A stretch of 64,000 bases of DNA, taken from contig NZ_JASHIZ010000016.1 of the NCBI RefSeq assembly GCF_030733425.1, positions 39,431 to 103,430 on the forward strand. The letters run 5' to 3'. The translations under genes were made by a program, and so were the position numbers. Numbering within the stretch: position 1 is the first letter of the stretch; each line of letters begins with the position of its first letter. Origin of the DNA: Roseovarius sp. MMSF_3350 (lineage in GTDB: Bacteria; Pseudomonadota; Alphaproteobacteria; Rhodobacterales; Rhodobacteraceae). Positions 34,180-44,555 of this stretch are shown here, in pieces. The notes under the pieces were generated by a model that searched no databases, was not told where the DNA came from, and saw only the letters and a program-made list of their open reading frames with translations.

Positions 34180-35277
34180 TCATGCCTTCCGCCTCCGCCG
34201 CATCGCGCCATACGCCCTTTCCATCGGCATCCGCACCATGTTGTCCAGCGCGCCGGTGAACAGGATCACCAGCGCCTGTATGACCACGATCAACTCCCGC
34301 GGTATCGACGTCCATAGGCCCAGTTCGCCGCCGCCCTGGTACAGGAACCCGAACAGGATCGCCGCCAAAAACACCCCCAACGGATGGTTCCGCCCCATCA
34401 GCGCCACCGCGATCCCGATAAAGCCCGCGCCCTCGGTCGGGTTCAAAAGCAACCGTTCCGCCTCGCCCATCACCACGTTCACGGCCATCAGCCCGGCCAG
34501 CCCGCCCGAGATCAGCATGGCCACCACGACGATCCTGACCGGCCCGATCCCGGCATAGCGCGAGGCTGTCTGCGAATACCCCAGCGCCCTGATCTCGTAT
34601 CCCAGCCGCGTCCGCCAGATCAGCACCCACACGAACAGGCACGCGAACACCGCCACGAACAGGCTGATATTCACCGGCGCCGCCTTGGAAAACGAAATGC
34701 CAAAGGGCGCCAGCATGTCGTGCAGCGTGGGCAAAGTGGCCCCTTCCGGGAACCGCGCCGTGGCGGACTCGACCGATCCCGCCGGGCGCAACACCCCGCC
34801 CAGCAGGTAGTTCAGCAGCGCCGCCGCAATGAGGTTGAACATGATCGTCGTGATCACGATATGACTGCCCCGCGTCGCCTGCAACCACGCCGGAATGAGC
34901 GCCCAAAGCGCTCCGAACATCGCGCCGCCCACTAGCGCCGCAGGCAAGGCCAGCGCCCAGTGGGGCCACGGCAGCGCAAGGCACACCAGCGCCACGCCAA
35001 GGCCCCCCAGCATCGCCTGCCCCTCGGCCCCGATATTGAACATCCCTGCATGGCTTGCCACGGCAAAGGCGAGGCCGGTGAACATGAACGTGGTCGCGTA
35101 ATAAAGCGTATAGCCCCACCCATAGGTCGACCCGAACGCCCCGGTGATCATGATCCGCAGCGCCTCCACCGGGCTTTCCCCGATGGCCAGAATCACCAGC
35201 GCCGACAGGATCGCCGCCAGCAACAGCGACACCAGCGGCACCAGCACCGCGTCGGCCCAGCCCGGCAGCCTATCCAT
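34180..35277 (-). CDS. BMP-type nucleoside ABC transporter permease (first permease)
   Basis: A 365-residue NupP/YufP-like inner-membrane permease of about ten helices. TGLAFAVASHAGMFNIGAEGQAMLGGLG is the family hallmark, and YEIRALGYSQTASRYAGIGPVRIVVVAML the coupling segment. The start at 35277 overlaps the ATPase stop by eight bases; the extra upstream frame is a shadow of the ATPase gene. The two permeases presumably form a heterodimeric channel. Confidence 0.92.
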   Translation of the reverse strand: MDRLPGWADAVLVPLVSLLLAAILSALVILAIGESPVEALRIMITGAFGSTYGWGYTLYYATTFMFTGLAFAVASHAGMFNIGAEGQAMLGGLGVALVCLALPWPHWALALPAALVGGAMFGALWALIPAWLQATRGSHIVITTIMFNLIAAALLNYLLGGVLRPAGSVESATARFPEGATLPTLHDMLAPFGISFSKAAPVNISLFVAVFACLFVWVLIWRTRLGYEIRALGYSQTASRYAGIGPVRIVVVAMLISGGLAGLMAVNVVMGEAERLLLNPTEGAGFIGIAVALMGRNHPLGVFLAAILFGFLYQGGGELGLWTSIPRELIVVIQALVILFTGALDNMVRMPMERAYGAMRRRRKA

Positions 35278-36904
35278 GCCCGCCTCCCTGTCCGGCCCTG
35301 TGCGCCGTGCCGTGTTCTTCGGCGTGCTCCTGCGCCTGCGCCGCCTGGGCCTCCTGCACGGCGGCGGCGGCATCCTCGGGCCGTCCCTCGATCCCGGCCA
35401 TCAACAGGCCCAGCTCGGTTTCGTTCGTCTCACCGGGCAGGCGCTCGCCCATGATCCGCCCGTCGAACATGACGGCAATCCGGTCGCTCAGCGCCATCAC
35501 CTCGTCCAGTTCCACGCTCACCAGCAAGATCGCCTTGCCCGCATCCCGCAGCGCGATGATCTGCTGGTGGATGAACTCGATCGCCCCGATATCCACGCCC
35601 CGTGTCGGCTGCCCCACCAACAGCAGGTCCGGGTTCCGCTCGATCTCACGCGCGAGAACGATCTTCTGCTGGTTCCCGCCGCTGAAATGCCTGGCCGACA
35701 GCTTCGCGTCGCGCGGACGCACGTCGAACCGCTCCATTTTCGCCGCCGCCTCGGTCAGGATACCGGCATTGTCCATCAGCAGACCGCCCCCCGTGGCCGG
35801 ATCCCGGTGATACCCGAAAACGCTGTTTTCCCACGCGGAAAACGCCATGATCAGCCCCTCACGCTGCCTGTCCTCGGGCACATGCCCCACCCCCGCCTCG
35901 CGCCGCGCCTTGCCGTCAGCGCCCGCGCCGCTGAGCGGCAGATCCACGCCGTTCACCGTCACCCGGCCCGTCGCGGGCCGCATGCCGCCCAGAACCTCCA
36001 GCAGTTCCGACTGCCCGTTCCCGGCCACCCCGGCCAGCCCCACGATCTCGCCCTCGCGCACCTGCAAATCGATCCCGCGCAGCCGCTCCACCCCTTGCCC
36101 GTCCACCACGTGCAGGTTCTCGACCTCAAGCACGACGTCGCCGGGGTTCGCCGCCTCCTTCTCCACACGCAACAGCACCTTGCGCCCCACCATCAGCTCG
36201 GCCAGTTCCTCCGGCCCCGTCTCGGCGGTCCTGACCGTCGCCACCATCTCGCCCCGGCGCATCACGCTCACCTCATCGGTGATCTCCATGATCTCGCGCA
36301 GCTTGTGAGTGATGAGGATGATCGTCTTCCCCTCGTTCCTCAAACGCGCCAGGATGCGAAACAGCTGATCCGCCTCGGCAGGCGTCAGCACCCCCGTCGG
36401 CTCGTCCAGGATCAGGATATCGGCTTGCCGGTAAAGCGCCTTCAGGATCTCGACCCGCTGCTGCATCCCCACGCCGATATCCTCGATCAGCGCGTCGGGC
36501 GTCACGTTCAATTCGTATTCCTGCGCCAGCGCCGCCAGTTCGCGCCGTGCCTTGGCCAGGCTCGGCCGCAGCAGCGCGCCATCCTCGGCCCCTAGGATCA
36601 CGTTTTCCAGCACGGTGAAATTCTCCACCAGCTTGAAATGCTGGAACACCATGCCGATGCCCGCCGCAATCGCAGCCTGGCTGTCGGGGATGCGGGTCTC
36701 CAGCCCCTTGATGAAAATTCGGCCGGAGTCGGCCTTGTAGAACCCGTAAAGGATCGACATAAGCGTCGACTTGCCCGCACCGTTCTCGCCGATGATCCCG
36801 TGAATGGTGCCGGGGGCCACCTTGATCGAGATATCCCTGTTGGCCTGCACCGGCCCGAAGGCCTTGGAAATACCCTGCAACTCGATTGCCGGCGCTACGC
36901 TCAT
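35270..36904 (-). CDS. nucleoside ABC transporter double ATPase (NupO-like)
   Basis: A 544-residue ATPase with two ABC cassettes. The first has Walker A GENGAGKST (39-47), a signature beginning VGMQQRVEIL and Walker B ILILDEPT. The second has a degenerate Walker A (GVAGNGQSE) but an intact FSGGNQQKIVLAREI signature, as in the sugar/nucleoside CUT2-like ATPases. The C-terminal about 35 residues are Ala-, Gln- and Glu-rich. The start overlaps the NTF2-like gene stop (ATGA) and the stop overlaps the permease start, so translation across the operon is coupled. Confidence 0.93.
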   Translation of the reverse strand: MSVAPAIELQGISKAFGPVQANRDISIKVAPGTIHGIIGENGAGKSTLMSILYGFYKADSGRIFIKGLETRIPDSQAAIAAGIGMVFQHFKLVENFTVLENVILGAEDGALLRPSLAKARRELAALAQEYELNVTPDALIEDIGVGMQQRVEILKALYRQADILILDEPTGVLTPAEADQLFRILARLRNEGKTIILITHKLREIMEITDEVSVMRRGEMVATVRTAETGPEELAELMVGRKVLLRVEKEAANPGDVVLEVENLHVVDGQGVERLRGIDLQVREGEIVGLAGVAGNGQSELLEVLGGMRPATGRVTVNGVDLPLSGAGADGKARREAGVGHVPEDRQREGLIMAFSAWENSVFGYHRDPATGGGLLMDNAGILTEAAAKMERFDVRPRDAKLSARHFSGGNQQKIVLAREIERNPDLLLVGQPTRGVDIGAIEFIHQQIIALRDAGKAILLVSVELDEVMALSDRIAVMFDGRIMGERLPGETNETELGLLMAGIEGRPEDAAAAVQEAQAAQAQEHAEEHGTAHRAGQGGGHG

Positions 36905-37251
36905 GCGCCCGTCCCCTTGAAGCCTACGACCCGGGTAAGGCGTTGGTCCCCGTCCATCTCGATCACGAACTGCCCCAACTGGATATGACCGTCCGCCATG
37001 ATGAACTCCACCGTCGCGCGTGTGATGCCATCGCGGGTTTCCATGCTGGCGATCTGCACAATCGCGCCGGGGACCATGGCCGAGTATTGCCCGACATATT
37101 CCATCACCGCCGCAGGCCCGACCAAAGCCTCGTCCAGCCTCGGGTCGGCATACCGCACGCCCGTCGCCAGCACGTCGTTCAGCACGGCCATCCGCGCCTC
37201 CGCGTCGCCGTCGCCCCAGGCGTTGAAGAACCGTCTGACACTGTCACTCAT
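36901..37251 (-). CDS. NTF2/SnoaL-like protein in the nucleoside transport operon
   Basis: A 116-residue cone-fold protein: SDSVRRFFNAWGDGDAEARMAVLNDVLATGVRYADPRL, then a beta-rich half ending VVGFKGTGA. There is no signal peptide, so it is cytoplasmic. GGAGA precedes the ATG at 37251. It lies between the binding-protein and ATPase genes, coupled to the latter. SnoaL-like folds bind small hydrophobic or polar ligands or act as isomerases; no catalytic residues can be assigned. It could be a scavenging enzyme for the transported compound. Confidence 0.8.
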   Translation of the reverse strand: MSDSVRRFFNAWGDGDAEARMAVLNDVLATGVRYADPRLDEALVGPAAVMEYVGQYSAMVPGAIVQIASMETRDGITRATVEFIMADGHIQLGQFVIEMDGDQRLTRVVGFKGTGA

Positions 37252-37301
37252 GGCGGTCTCCGGCAGGGGCCGGGCCACCCTCGCAGCCCGGCGGCAAGTC
37301 C

Positions 37302-38291
<990 letters not shown>

Positions 38292-38474
38292 GCGTCTCTC
38301 CCTGAGGTGCGGGGGCTGTGCGCGGCTGACCGGAAGGGTTGAATCACGCCCGCCCCCTTTTTGATTTCGGCAAGTAGGCCGCAACTGGCGGCGTGGGTCA
38401 AGGTGGTGCGCAGCCTGCCGCAAGGTAAGCCACGCAACACGCGATACACCCGGCGCGAAACCATCCCACACGCC

Positions 38475-38495
38475 GTCCCGGACTTGATCCGGGAC
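38475..38495. repeat. short palindrome with CTTGA loop
   Basis: GTCCCGGA and TCCGGGAC form an 8-bp stem around CTTGA upstream of the BmpA gene. Palindromes of this type are dispersed through many alphaproteobacterial genomes (known of the group). It could act as a terminator or a REP-like element. Only this one copy was noticed in the window. Confidence 0.5.
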
Positions 38496-38524
38496 CTCCT
38501 GACGCAATCGCACGCCCTGACTGC

Positions 38525-38548
38525 GTAGGGTGGGTGAAAACCCACGCG
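38525..38548. repeat. dispersed hairpin repeat, copy 1
   Basis: A 24-nt sequence containing GTGGGT-GAAA-ACCCAC, which folds into a six-bp GNRA-type hairpin. It lies just downstream of the yejF stop codon. An identical 24-nt copy is found at 61381-61404, also just after a gene. Possibly a transcript-end element. Confidence 0.7.
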
Positions 38549-38552
38549 CCCC

Positions 38553-40142
38553 CTAAACCTTCAAATCCAACGCCGCCTGCAACAACGTCTTGGCATACTC
38601 GGTCTTGGGATTGTTGAAGATCTCCTCGGACGCCCCGTATTCCACGATGTCGCCCTGCTTCATCACCACCACCTTGTGGCTCATCGCCCGCACCACGGCC
38701 AGGTCATGGCTGATAAAGAGATACGTCAGCCCGTATTTCACCTGCAACCGGCGCAGCAGGTCCACGATCTGCACCTGCACCGTCATGTCCAGGGCACTCG
38801 TCGGCTCGTCCAGCACCACCAGCTTGGGCCGCAGGATCATCGCGCGGGCGATGGCGATCCGCTGCCGCTGCCCGCCGGAAAACTCGTGCGGATAGCGGTC
38901 CATCGTCTCGGGGTTCAGCTCGACCTCGCGCATCACCTCGGCCACCAGTTCACGCACCGGCCGCCCGTCGGGGTTGCCATGCACACCCAGCCCCTCGGCA
39001 ATGATCTGTTCACAGGTCATCCGCGGGCTCAGGCTGCCCACTGGATCCTGGAAAACGATCTGGATGTCCGAGCGTTTGCGGCGCAGCTTGCGGGTGGACC
39101 ACTCGCGCATGTCCTCGCCCTCGAACCGCATCTCGCCCTCGGATTCGATCAACCGCATCAGCGCCAGCGCCAGCGTGGTCTTACCCGACCCGCTTTCGCC
39201 CACGATGCCTAGCGTCTCACCGCGGCGCACCTCTATATCGGCCTCGTTCACCGCCTTCACATGGCCCACCGTCCGCTTCAGCAACCCCTTCTGGATCGGG
39301 AACCAGATGCGCAGCCCATGCGTCTCGACCAGCGTCTCGGCCCCCTCCGGCACCGGCTCGGGGACGCCCGACGGCGCGGCCCCCAGCAGCTTCTTGGTAT
39401 AGGCGTGCTGCGGGTTGCCGAAAATCTCCTCGGTGGGGCCGGTCTCGACGATCTCGCCGTCCTTCATCACGCAGACCCGGTCGGCGATCCGCTCTACCAC
39501 GCCAAGGTCATGGGTGATGAAGAGAAGCCCCATATCCTCCTCGCGCTTCAACTCCGCCAGCAACTCCAGGATCTGCGCTTGAATGGTCACGTCCAGCGCC
39601 GTCGTCGGCTCGTCCGCGATCAGCACGTCAGGCTTGTTCGACAGCGCCATGGCGATCATCACCCGCTGCCTTTGCCCGCCCGACAATTGGTGCGGATACG
39701 CCCCCAGCCGGCTCTCGGGGTCGCGGATACCGACGCGATTGAGCAGTTCCAGGATACGCTCCCGCACCGCCGCACCGCGCAGCCCCTGGTGCAGCTCGAT
39801 CGACTCGGTCAGCTGCTTTTCCAGCGTGTGCAGCGGATTCAAGCTGGTCATCGGCTCCTGGAAGATGAAACTGATGTCGTTGCCCCGCACCTTGCGCAGC
39901 AACTTGTCATTCGCCCCGATCATCTGCTGCCCGTCATAGGTGACGCTGCCCTCGACAATCGCGCTGTCCCCCAACAGCGACACCGTGCTCAGCGCCGTCA
40001 CCGACTTGCCCGACCCGCTTTCGCCCACCAGCGCCACGGTCTCGCCCCTGTCCACGCTGAACGACACGCCCCGCACGGCCTGCGTCACCGCACCGTCCTG
40101 GCGGAACCCCACCTTCAGGTCTTTGACTTCAAGCAGGCTCAT
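38553..40142 (-). CDS. yejF: microcin C/peptide ABC transporter ATPase YejF
   Basis: A 529-residue fusion of two oligopeptide-type ABC ATPases. Walker A GESGSGKSV and signature LSGGQRQRVMIAMAL are in the first half; GESGSGKTT and FSGGQRQRIAIARAM in the second. A linker sits near GVPEPVPEGAE. This double cassette with the three genes upstream on the same strand is the standard yejABEF layout. The start overlaps yejE by four bases. It drives uptake of peptides and, in enterobacteria, the antibiotic microcin C. Confidence 0.93.
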   Translation of the reverse strand: MSLLEVKDLKVGFRQDGAVTQAVRGVSFSVDRGETVALVGESGSGKSVTALSTVSLLGDSAIVEGSVTYDGQQMIGANDKLLRKVRGNDISFIFQEPMTSLNPLHTLEKQLTESIELHQGLRGAAVRERILELLNRVGIRDPESRLGAYPHQLSGGQRQRVMIAMALSNKPDVLIADEPTTALDVTIQAQILELLAELKREEDMGLLFITHDLGVVERIADRVCVMKDGEIVETGPTEEIFGNPQHAYTKKLLGAAPSGVPEPVPEGAETLVETHGLRIWFPIQKGLLKRTVGHVKAVNEADIEVRRGETLGIVGESGSGKTTLALALMRLIESEGEMRFEGEDMREWSTRKLRRKRSDIQIVFQDPVGSLSPRMTCEQIIAEGLGVHGNPDGRPVRELVAEVMREVELNPETMDRYPHEFSGGQRQRIAIARAMILRPKLVVLDEPTSALDMTVQVQIVDLLRRLQVKYGLTYLFISHDLAVVRAMSHKVVVMKQGDIVEYGASEEIFNNPKTEYAKTLLQAALDLKV

Positions 40143-41248
40143 TGAAAGGTCTTCCGTGGGTCGAACGCGTCGCGCACGCCTTCAAAGATGAAGACCAGCA
40201 GCGACAGCATGATCGCGAAGGTGAAGAACGCGGTAAAGGCCAGCCACGGCGCCTGCAGGTTCTGCTTGGCCTGCAAGGTCAGCTCGCCCAGCGACGGCGC
40301 GCCCGACGGCAGGCCGTAGCCCAGGAAATCCAACGTCGCCAGCAGGCTGATCGTGCCGGTGATGATGAACGGCAGGAAGGTCAGCGTCGCCACCATCGCG
40401 TTGGGCAGCATGTGTCGGAACATGATCTTCATGTTGCCCACGCCCAACGCCTTGGCCGCGCGCACGTACTCGAAATTGCGCGCCCGCAGGAACTCCGCCC
40501 GCACCACGCCCACCAGCGCCATCCACCCGAACGCCACCATGATCCCGACCAGCAGCCAGAACCCCCTCGGCAGGATCGAGAACAGGATGATGATCACGTA
40601 TAGCTGCGGCGTCGATGCCCAGATCTCGATGAACCTCTGAAAGAACAGGTCGATCCGCCCGCCGAAATACCCTTGCACGGCCCCCGCCACGACCCCGATC
40701 ACGGACGAAAAGAACGTCACCACCAACGTGAACATCACCGCCAGCCGGAAGCCGTATATGACAATCGCCAGCACGTCCCGCTTGGTCCCGTCCGTGCCCA
40801 GCAGGTTCTGCTCGTTGGGCGGCAGCGGCGCGGCGCCGGGGCGGTCCACCGGCGTGTCGTGGCTGTAGGGGATAAGCGGCCAGAGCGTCCAGCCTTTCTC
40901 GATCTGCTCACCCATCACCTCGCCGTCCTGCGCGTCCTCGATGACCCCCACGGGATCGTCGAAACAATCCTCCAACCCGCCCGACACGATCAGGCACTCG
41001 ACCTCCGGGTCGGCATAGACCGCCTCGGTGCGGAAATCCCCGCCGAACGCCGTCTCGGGATAGAACTTGAAGATCGGCATGTAATAGCCGTCCCGGTACT
41101 TCACCAACAGCGGCTTGTCGTTGGCCACGAACTCGGCGGGCAGGGTAATCACACACAGCAGCGCAAAGATGATCAGCGACCAGAACGCCCGCTTGTTGCG
41201 CTTGAAATTGCGCCAGCGACGTTGGTTCAGGGGGTTGAGCTTGATCAT
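40139..41248 (-). CDS. yejE: peptide ABC transporter permease YejE
   Basis: A 369-residue permease. The N-terminal RRWRNFKRNKRAFWSLIIFALLC is the OppC-type leading helix, followed by a periplasmic loop of about 110 residues with two cysteines (VECLIV and EDCFDD), then the transmembrane core with FVRARNFEYVRAAKALGVGNMKIMFRHMLPNA-type coupling sequence (begins FLRARNFEY). This long loop is characteristic of YejE. It starts one base after yejB ends and overlaps yejF. Confidence 0.93.
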   Translation of the reverse strand: MIKLNPLNQRRWRNFKRNKRAFWSLIIFALLCVITLPAEFVANDKPLLVKYRDGYYMPIFKFYPETAFGGDFRTEAVYADPEVECLIVSGGLEDCFDDPVGVIEDAQDGEVMGEQIEKGWTLWPLIPYSHDTPVDRPGAAPLPPNEQNLLGTDGTKRDVLAIVIYGFRLAVMFTLVVTFFSSVIGVVAGAVQGYFGGRIDLFFQRFIEIWASTPQLYVIIILFSILPRGFWLLVGIMVAFGWMALVGVVRAEFLRARNFEYVRAAKALGVGNMKIMFRHMLPNAMVATLTFLPFIITGTISLLATLDFLGYGLPSGAPSLGELTLQAKQNLQAPWLAFTAFFTFAIMLSLLVFIFEGVRDAFDPRKTFQ

Positions 41249-41249
41249 C

Positions 41250-42335
41250 TCAGCCCGACCTCTTCTCGAAGTCGATGCGCGGGTCGATCAGCACATAGGT
41301 CAGGTCCCCGATCAGCGCCACGATCAGCCCGATCAGCGTGGTGAGGTACAGCGTCGCGAACATCACCGGGTAATCCCGCCCGATGGCGGCCTCGAAAAAC
41401 AGCCGCCCCAGACCGTCCAGCGAAAAGATCGTCTCGATCAGCAGGCTACCCGTGAAGAACACGCTCACGAAAACGCCCGGAAAGCCCGCGATCACGATCA
41501 GCATCCCGTTGCGGAAGACGTGACCATAGAGCACCCTCCGCTCGGTCAGGCCCTTGGCCCGCGCGGTCATCACGTATTGCTTCTTGATTTCGTCGAGGAA
41601 AGAGTTCTTGGTCAGGATCGTCAGCGTGGCGAACCCGCCAATACTCAGCGCGGTGACCGGCAGCACGATGTGCCACAGGTAATCCAGCACTTTGCCGATA
41701 ACGCTCATGTCCTCCCACCCATCCGAGGTCAGCCCCCGCAGCGGGAAGATCTGCCAGTAACTGCCGCCCGCGAACAACACCAGCAGCATGATCCCGAACA
41801 AAAACGCGGGGATCGCATAGGCCGCGATGATGATCCCGCTCGTCCAGGTGTCGAAACTGCTACCGTCCTTCACCGCCTTGCGAATACCCAAGGGGATCGA
41901 CACCAGATAGGACAGCAGCATCGTCCAGATCCCCAGCGTGATACTGACCGGCATCTTTTCCAGCACCAGGTCCATCACGTCGATCTTGCGGAAATAGCTC
42001 TCTCCGAAATCGAAGGTGGCATAATTCCCCAGCATGGTCAGGAACCGCTCCAGCGGTGGCTTGTCCAACCCGAACTGCGCCTCCAGCTCGGCGATGAACT
42101 CCGGCGGCAAGCCTTGCGAGCCGATATACCCGCTGTCGCCCTCGTTGCCGGTCACGGCTCCGTCCTGCTCGCCGCCCGCAAAGCCGCCGAACACGTCGCC
42201 CTGTCCCTGGATGTCGGCAATAGCCTGCTCCACGGGACCGCCGGGCAGGAACTGCACCAGCGCGAAGTTGATGATCATGATCCCGATCAGCGTCGGAATG
42301 ATCAACAACAGCCGTCTTACGATATAGGCGCCCAC
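41250..42335 (-). CDS. yejB: peptide ABC transporter permease YejB
   Basis: A 361-residue OppB-type permease: [34 protein letters not shown] at the N terminus, a periplasmic insertion, then the core helices with [27 protein letters not shown] as the ATPase contact loop. The start codon is GTG with a G-rich ribosome site just upstream. It lies between yejA and yejE with minimal spacing. Confidence 0.93.
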   Translation of the reverse strand: MGAYIVRRLLLIIPTLIGIMIINFALVQFLPGGPVEQAIADIQGQGDVFGGFAGGEQDGAVTGNEGDSGYIGSQGLPPEFIAELEAQFGLDKPPLERFLTMLGNYATFDFGESYFRKIDVMDLVLEKMPVSITLGIWTMLLSYLVSIPLGIRKAVKDGSSFDTWTSGIIIAAYAIPAFLFGIMLLVLFAGGSYWQIFPLRGLTSDGWEDMSVIGKVLDYLWHIVLPVTALSIGGFATLTILTKNSFLDEIKKQYVMTARAKGLTERRVLYGHVFRNGMLIVIAGFPGVFVSVFFTGSLLIETIFSLDGLGRLFFEAAIGRDYPVMFATLYLTTLIGLIVALIGDLTYVLIDPRIDFEKRSG

Positions 42336-42398
42336 CCCTGGCCCCCTATGCCCGCGGGATGCGCGTCAACGCGCCGCCGTCCACGACCTGCAAGTTCA

Positions 42399-44345
42399 TC
42401 AAAATGCGCCCGCCTCTCTCAGCTTTTCGGCCTTCTCGGCGTCGTACCACCAGAAATCCAGCGTTCCCAGCAGGTAGGGCGGAATTTCCTCGGGATGGTC
42501 GTACTGGTCCCAGTAGGCGACCCAATGATTGGGGGCATAGCCATCGGGGATCAACATGAATTCATGCCGCAGCGCCCGGTCCAGTGCGCGGATCGTCATG
42601 TCCTCTTCCTCCTGGCTCTCGGTCATCAGCGATTCCTCGATGATGCGGTCCACCATCTCGCTGCGCAGCCCGGCAGGATTGAACAGGTCGTCGGCGGCCT
42701 CGGACCCGAACCGCTGCGCCAGGCCCGTACCCGTTCCCATCAGCGCCGGATATCCATCGAACACCAGGTCATAGTCGTGATCGCGCTCGCGCTTGGTGAA
42801 TTGCGCACTGTCCACGGCCTCCACCCTGGCATCGATTCCCAGGTCCTGAAGGTTCGACACGAAATTCTCGGCCACGGCCTTTTGCGTCGGTTGCCCCGAC
42901 GCATTCAGCAGGAAGTCAAGCCGCAGCACCTTGCCGTCCTCGCCCCGCATTTGGCCGTTTTCGCCAACCGTGTAGCCTGCCTCCTGCAACAGCCGCAGCG
43001 CCTGGCGCTTGTTCTTGCGCGAGCTCAGCCGCGAAGGATCACTCTCATGCGGCACCCACGGCTCGGTCGTCTTGACCTCCTCGGGCACCGCGTCGCCCAG
43101 CGAGTTGAGGAATTCCAGCTCGTCCCCCTCTGGCACGCCCGTCGCCTCCAGCGGCGTGCCGGTGGAAAAGGACCGCTGCTGTTCGTAGAACCCCGCGAAC
43201 AGCGACTCGTTGGTCCACTCGAAATTGAACATCAGCGCCACCGCCTGCCGCACGCGCTTGTCCTGCAACACGTCCCGACGGGTGTTGAACACGATGCCCG
43301 TCATCGGCGGCGGTGAGCCATCCGGGATCGCCTCCAGCTTCACCCAGCCTTTGTTGGCGGCGGGGAAATCATAGGCGCTGGCCCACTGCTTGGGGTCGGC
43401 CTCGGTGCGATAGGTCACCTCGCCCGCCTTGAACGCCTCGAACGCGGCGGTGGCATCCGCGAAATACTCCAGCCGGATCGTATCGAAATTGTGCCGGCCC
43501 TTGTTGATCGGCAGGTCCCAGCCCCAGTAATCGGGGTTGCGCCTGATCACCACGCGGCGGTTCGGCACCACCTCGTCGATCACGTACGGGCCAGAGCCGG
43601 GCGAGATGTCCAGTCGCGGTTCGTCCAGCCGCGCGCCGGTCTCCTCGTACCACGCCTTGGACCAGATCGGCACCGTGCCCACCTGATCGATCAGGCTGCG
43701 GCGAGAAATGCCGTCCGCGAAGTGGAACTTGACCCTGTGATCGTCCAGCACCTCGACCTTCGGAATCCGCTTGCGCACCGCCTCGGCATAGCTTTTCAGC
43801 CCCTGGTCCAACAGCAGGTTGTGCGAAAACGCCACGTCTTCCGCCGTGACAGGCGTGCCGTCGGAAAATTCGGCCTCGGGCCGCATGTGGAAGATCACCC
43901 ACGACTTGTCCTCGGGGTACTCGACCGTGTGCGCGACAAGGCCATACAATCCGTTCATGTCGTCGCCCGGCAGGCTGCCCGACCCGGCCAGCACCTGACC
44001 CAGAAGGCTCTCGTACATGATCGTCGACAGCGCCGAGGCGCGACCGTTGCGGGTGTAGGGGTTCATTGAATCGAAACTGCCCGGCAGTGCGATGGAAATC
44101 TCGCCCCCCTTGGGCGCGTCCGGATTCACATAGCTGAAATGTTCGTAGTCCTCGGGGTATTTCAACTCTCCGAAATACGAATAGCCGTGGCTCTTTATGA
44201 TAGTCTGGTCCGCGCCCTCGTCCTGCGCCAGCGCGGTGGTCGCGGCGAGCGCCGCGATGCAAAGCCCGGTCAGGGCGGCGGTCATGAAACGGATGCGGGA
44301 AACGGCTACGGCCCGGGTCGTGGCCCGGCTGTGGCGTCGGGTCAT
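42399..44345 (-). CDS. yejA: peptide-binding protein YejA
   Basis: A 648-residue SBP_bac_5 family binding protein. The leader ends near TTALA at residue 40. IIKSHGYSYFGELKYPEDYEHFSYVNPDAPKGGEI is the typical YejA N terminus and KVKFHFADG-like strands (DDHRVKFHFADG) are present. The ATG at 44345 is preceded by GGAGAG; the longer upstream frame is not protein-like. As first gene of yejABEF it delivers peptides to the permease pair in the periplasm. Confidence 0.93.
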   Translation of the reverse strand: MTRRHSRATTRAVAVSRIRFMTAALTGLCIAALAATTALAQDEGADQTIIKSHGYSYFGELKYPEDYEHFSYVNPDAPKGGEISIALPGSFDSMNPYTRNGRASALSTIMYESLLGQVLAGSGSLPGDDMNGLYGLVAHTVEYPEDKSWVIFHMRPEAEFSDGTPVTAEDVAFSHNLLLDQGLKSYAEAVRKRIPKVEVLDDHRVKFHFADGISRRSLIDQVGTVPIWSKAWYEETGARLDEPRLDISPGSGPYVIDEVVPNRRVVIRRNPDYWGWDLPINKGRHNFDTIRLEYFADATAAFEAFKAGEVTYRTEADPKQWASAYDFPAANKGWVKLEAIPDGSPPPMTGIVFNTRRDVLQDKRVRQAVALMFNFEWTNESLFAGFYEQQRSFSTGTPLEATGVPEGDELEFLNSLGDAVPEEVKTTEPWVPHESDPSRLSSRKNKRQALRLLQEAGYTVGENGQMRGEDGKVLRLDFLLNASGQPTQKAVAENFVSNLQDLGIDARVEAVDSAQFTKRERDHDYDLVFDGYPALMGTGTGLAQRFGSEAADDLFNPAGLRSEMVDRIIEESLMTESQEEEDMTIRALDRALRHEFMLIPDGYAPNHWVAYWDQYDHPEEIPPYLLGTLDFWWYDAEKAEKLREAGAF

Positions 44346-44500
44346 TCTTCTCTCCTCTTGACCTGCCTGATGTGGGGTCGGTGTCCTTGCAAGGCAAGCT
44401 AAAGGAGGAACGAAACGGGATTCAAGCGCCGAAAGGCGGATTCCGTTCAAACTTCCGACAGCAAGCGACTTGCCGCCCCTGGGCCCATCGTCGTCCCAAT

Positions 44501-44534
44501 AAAAAAGCCGCCGCTCCGGACAGGAACGGCGGCC
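44501..44534 (-). terminator. intrinsic terminator of the two-haem cytochrome gene
   Basis: On the minus strand, GCCGCCG and CGGCGGC form a strong stem followed at once by TTTTTT. It lies 22 bases past the cytochrome stop codon, a textbook rho-independent terminator that isolates the cytochrome gene from yejA. Confidence 0.88.
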
Positions 44535-44555
44535 TGGTCGTCAGATTGTCTCGGC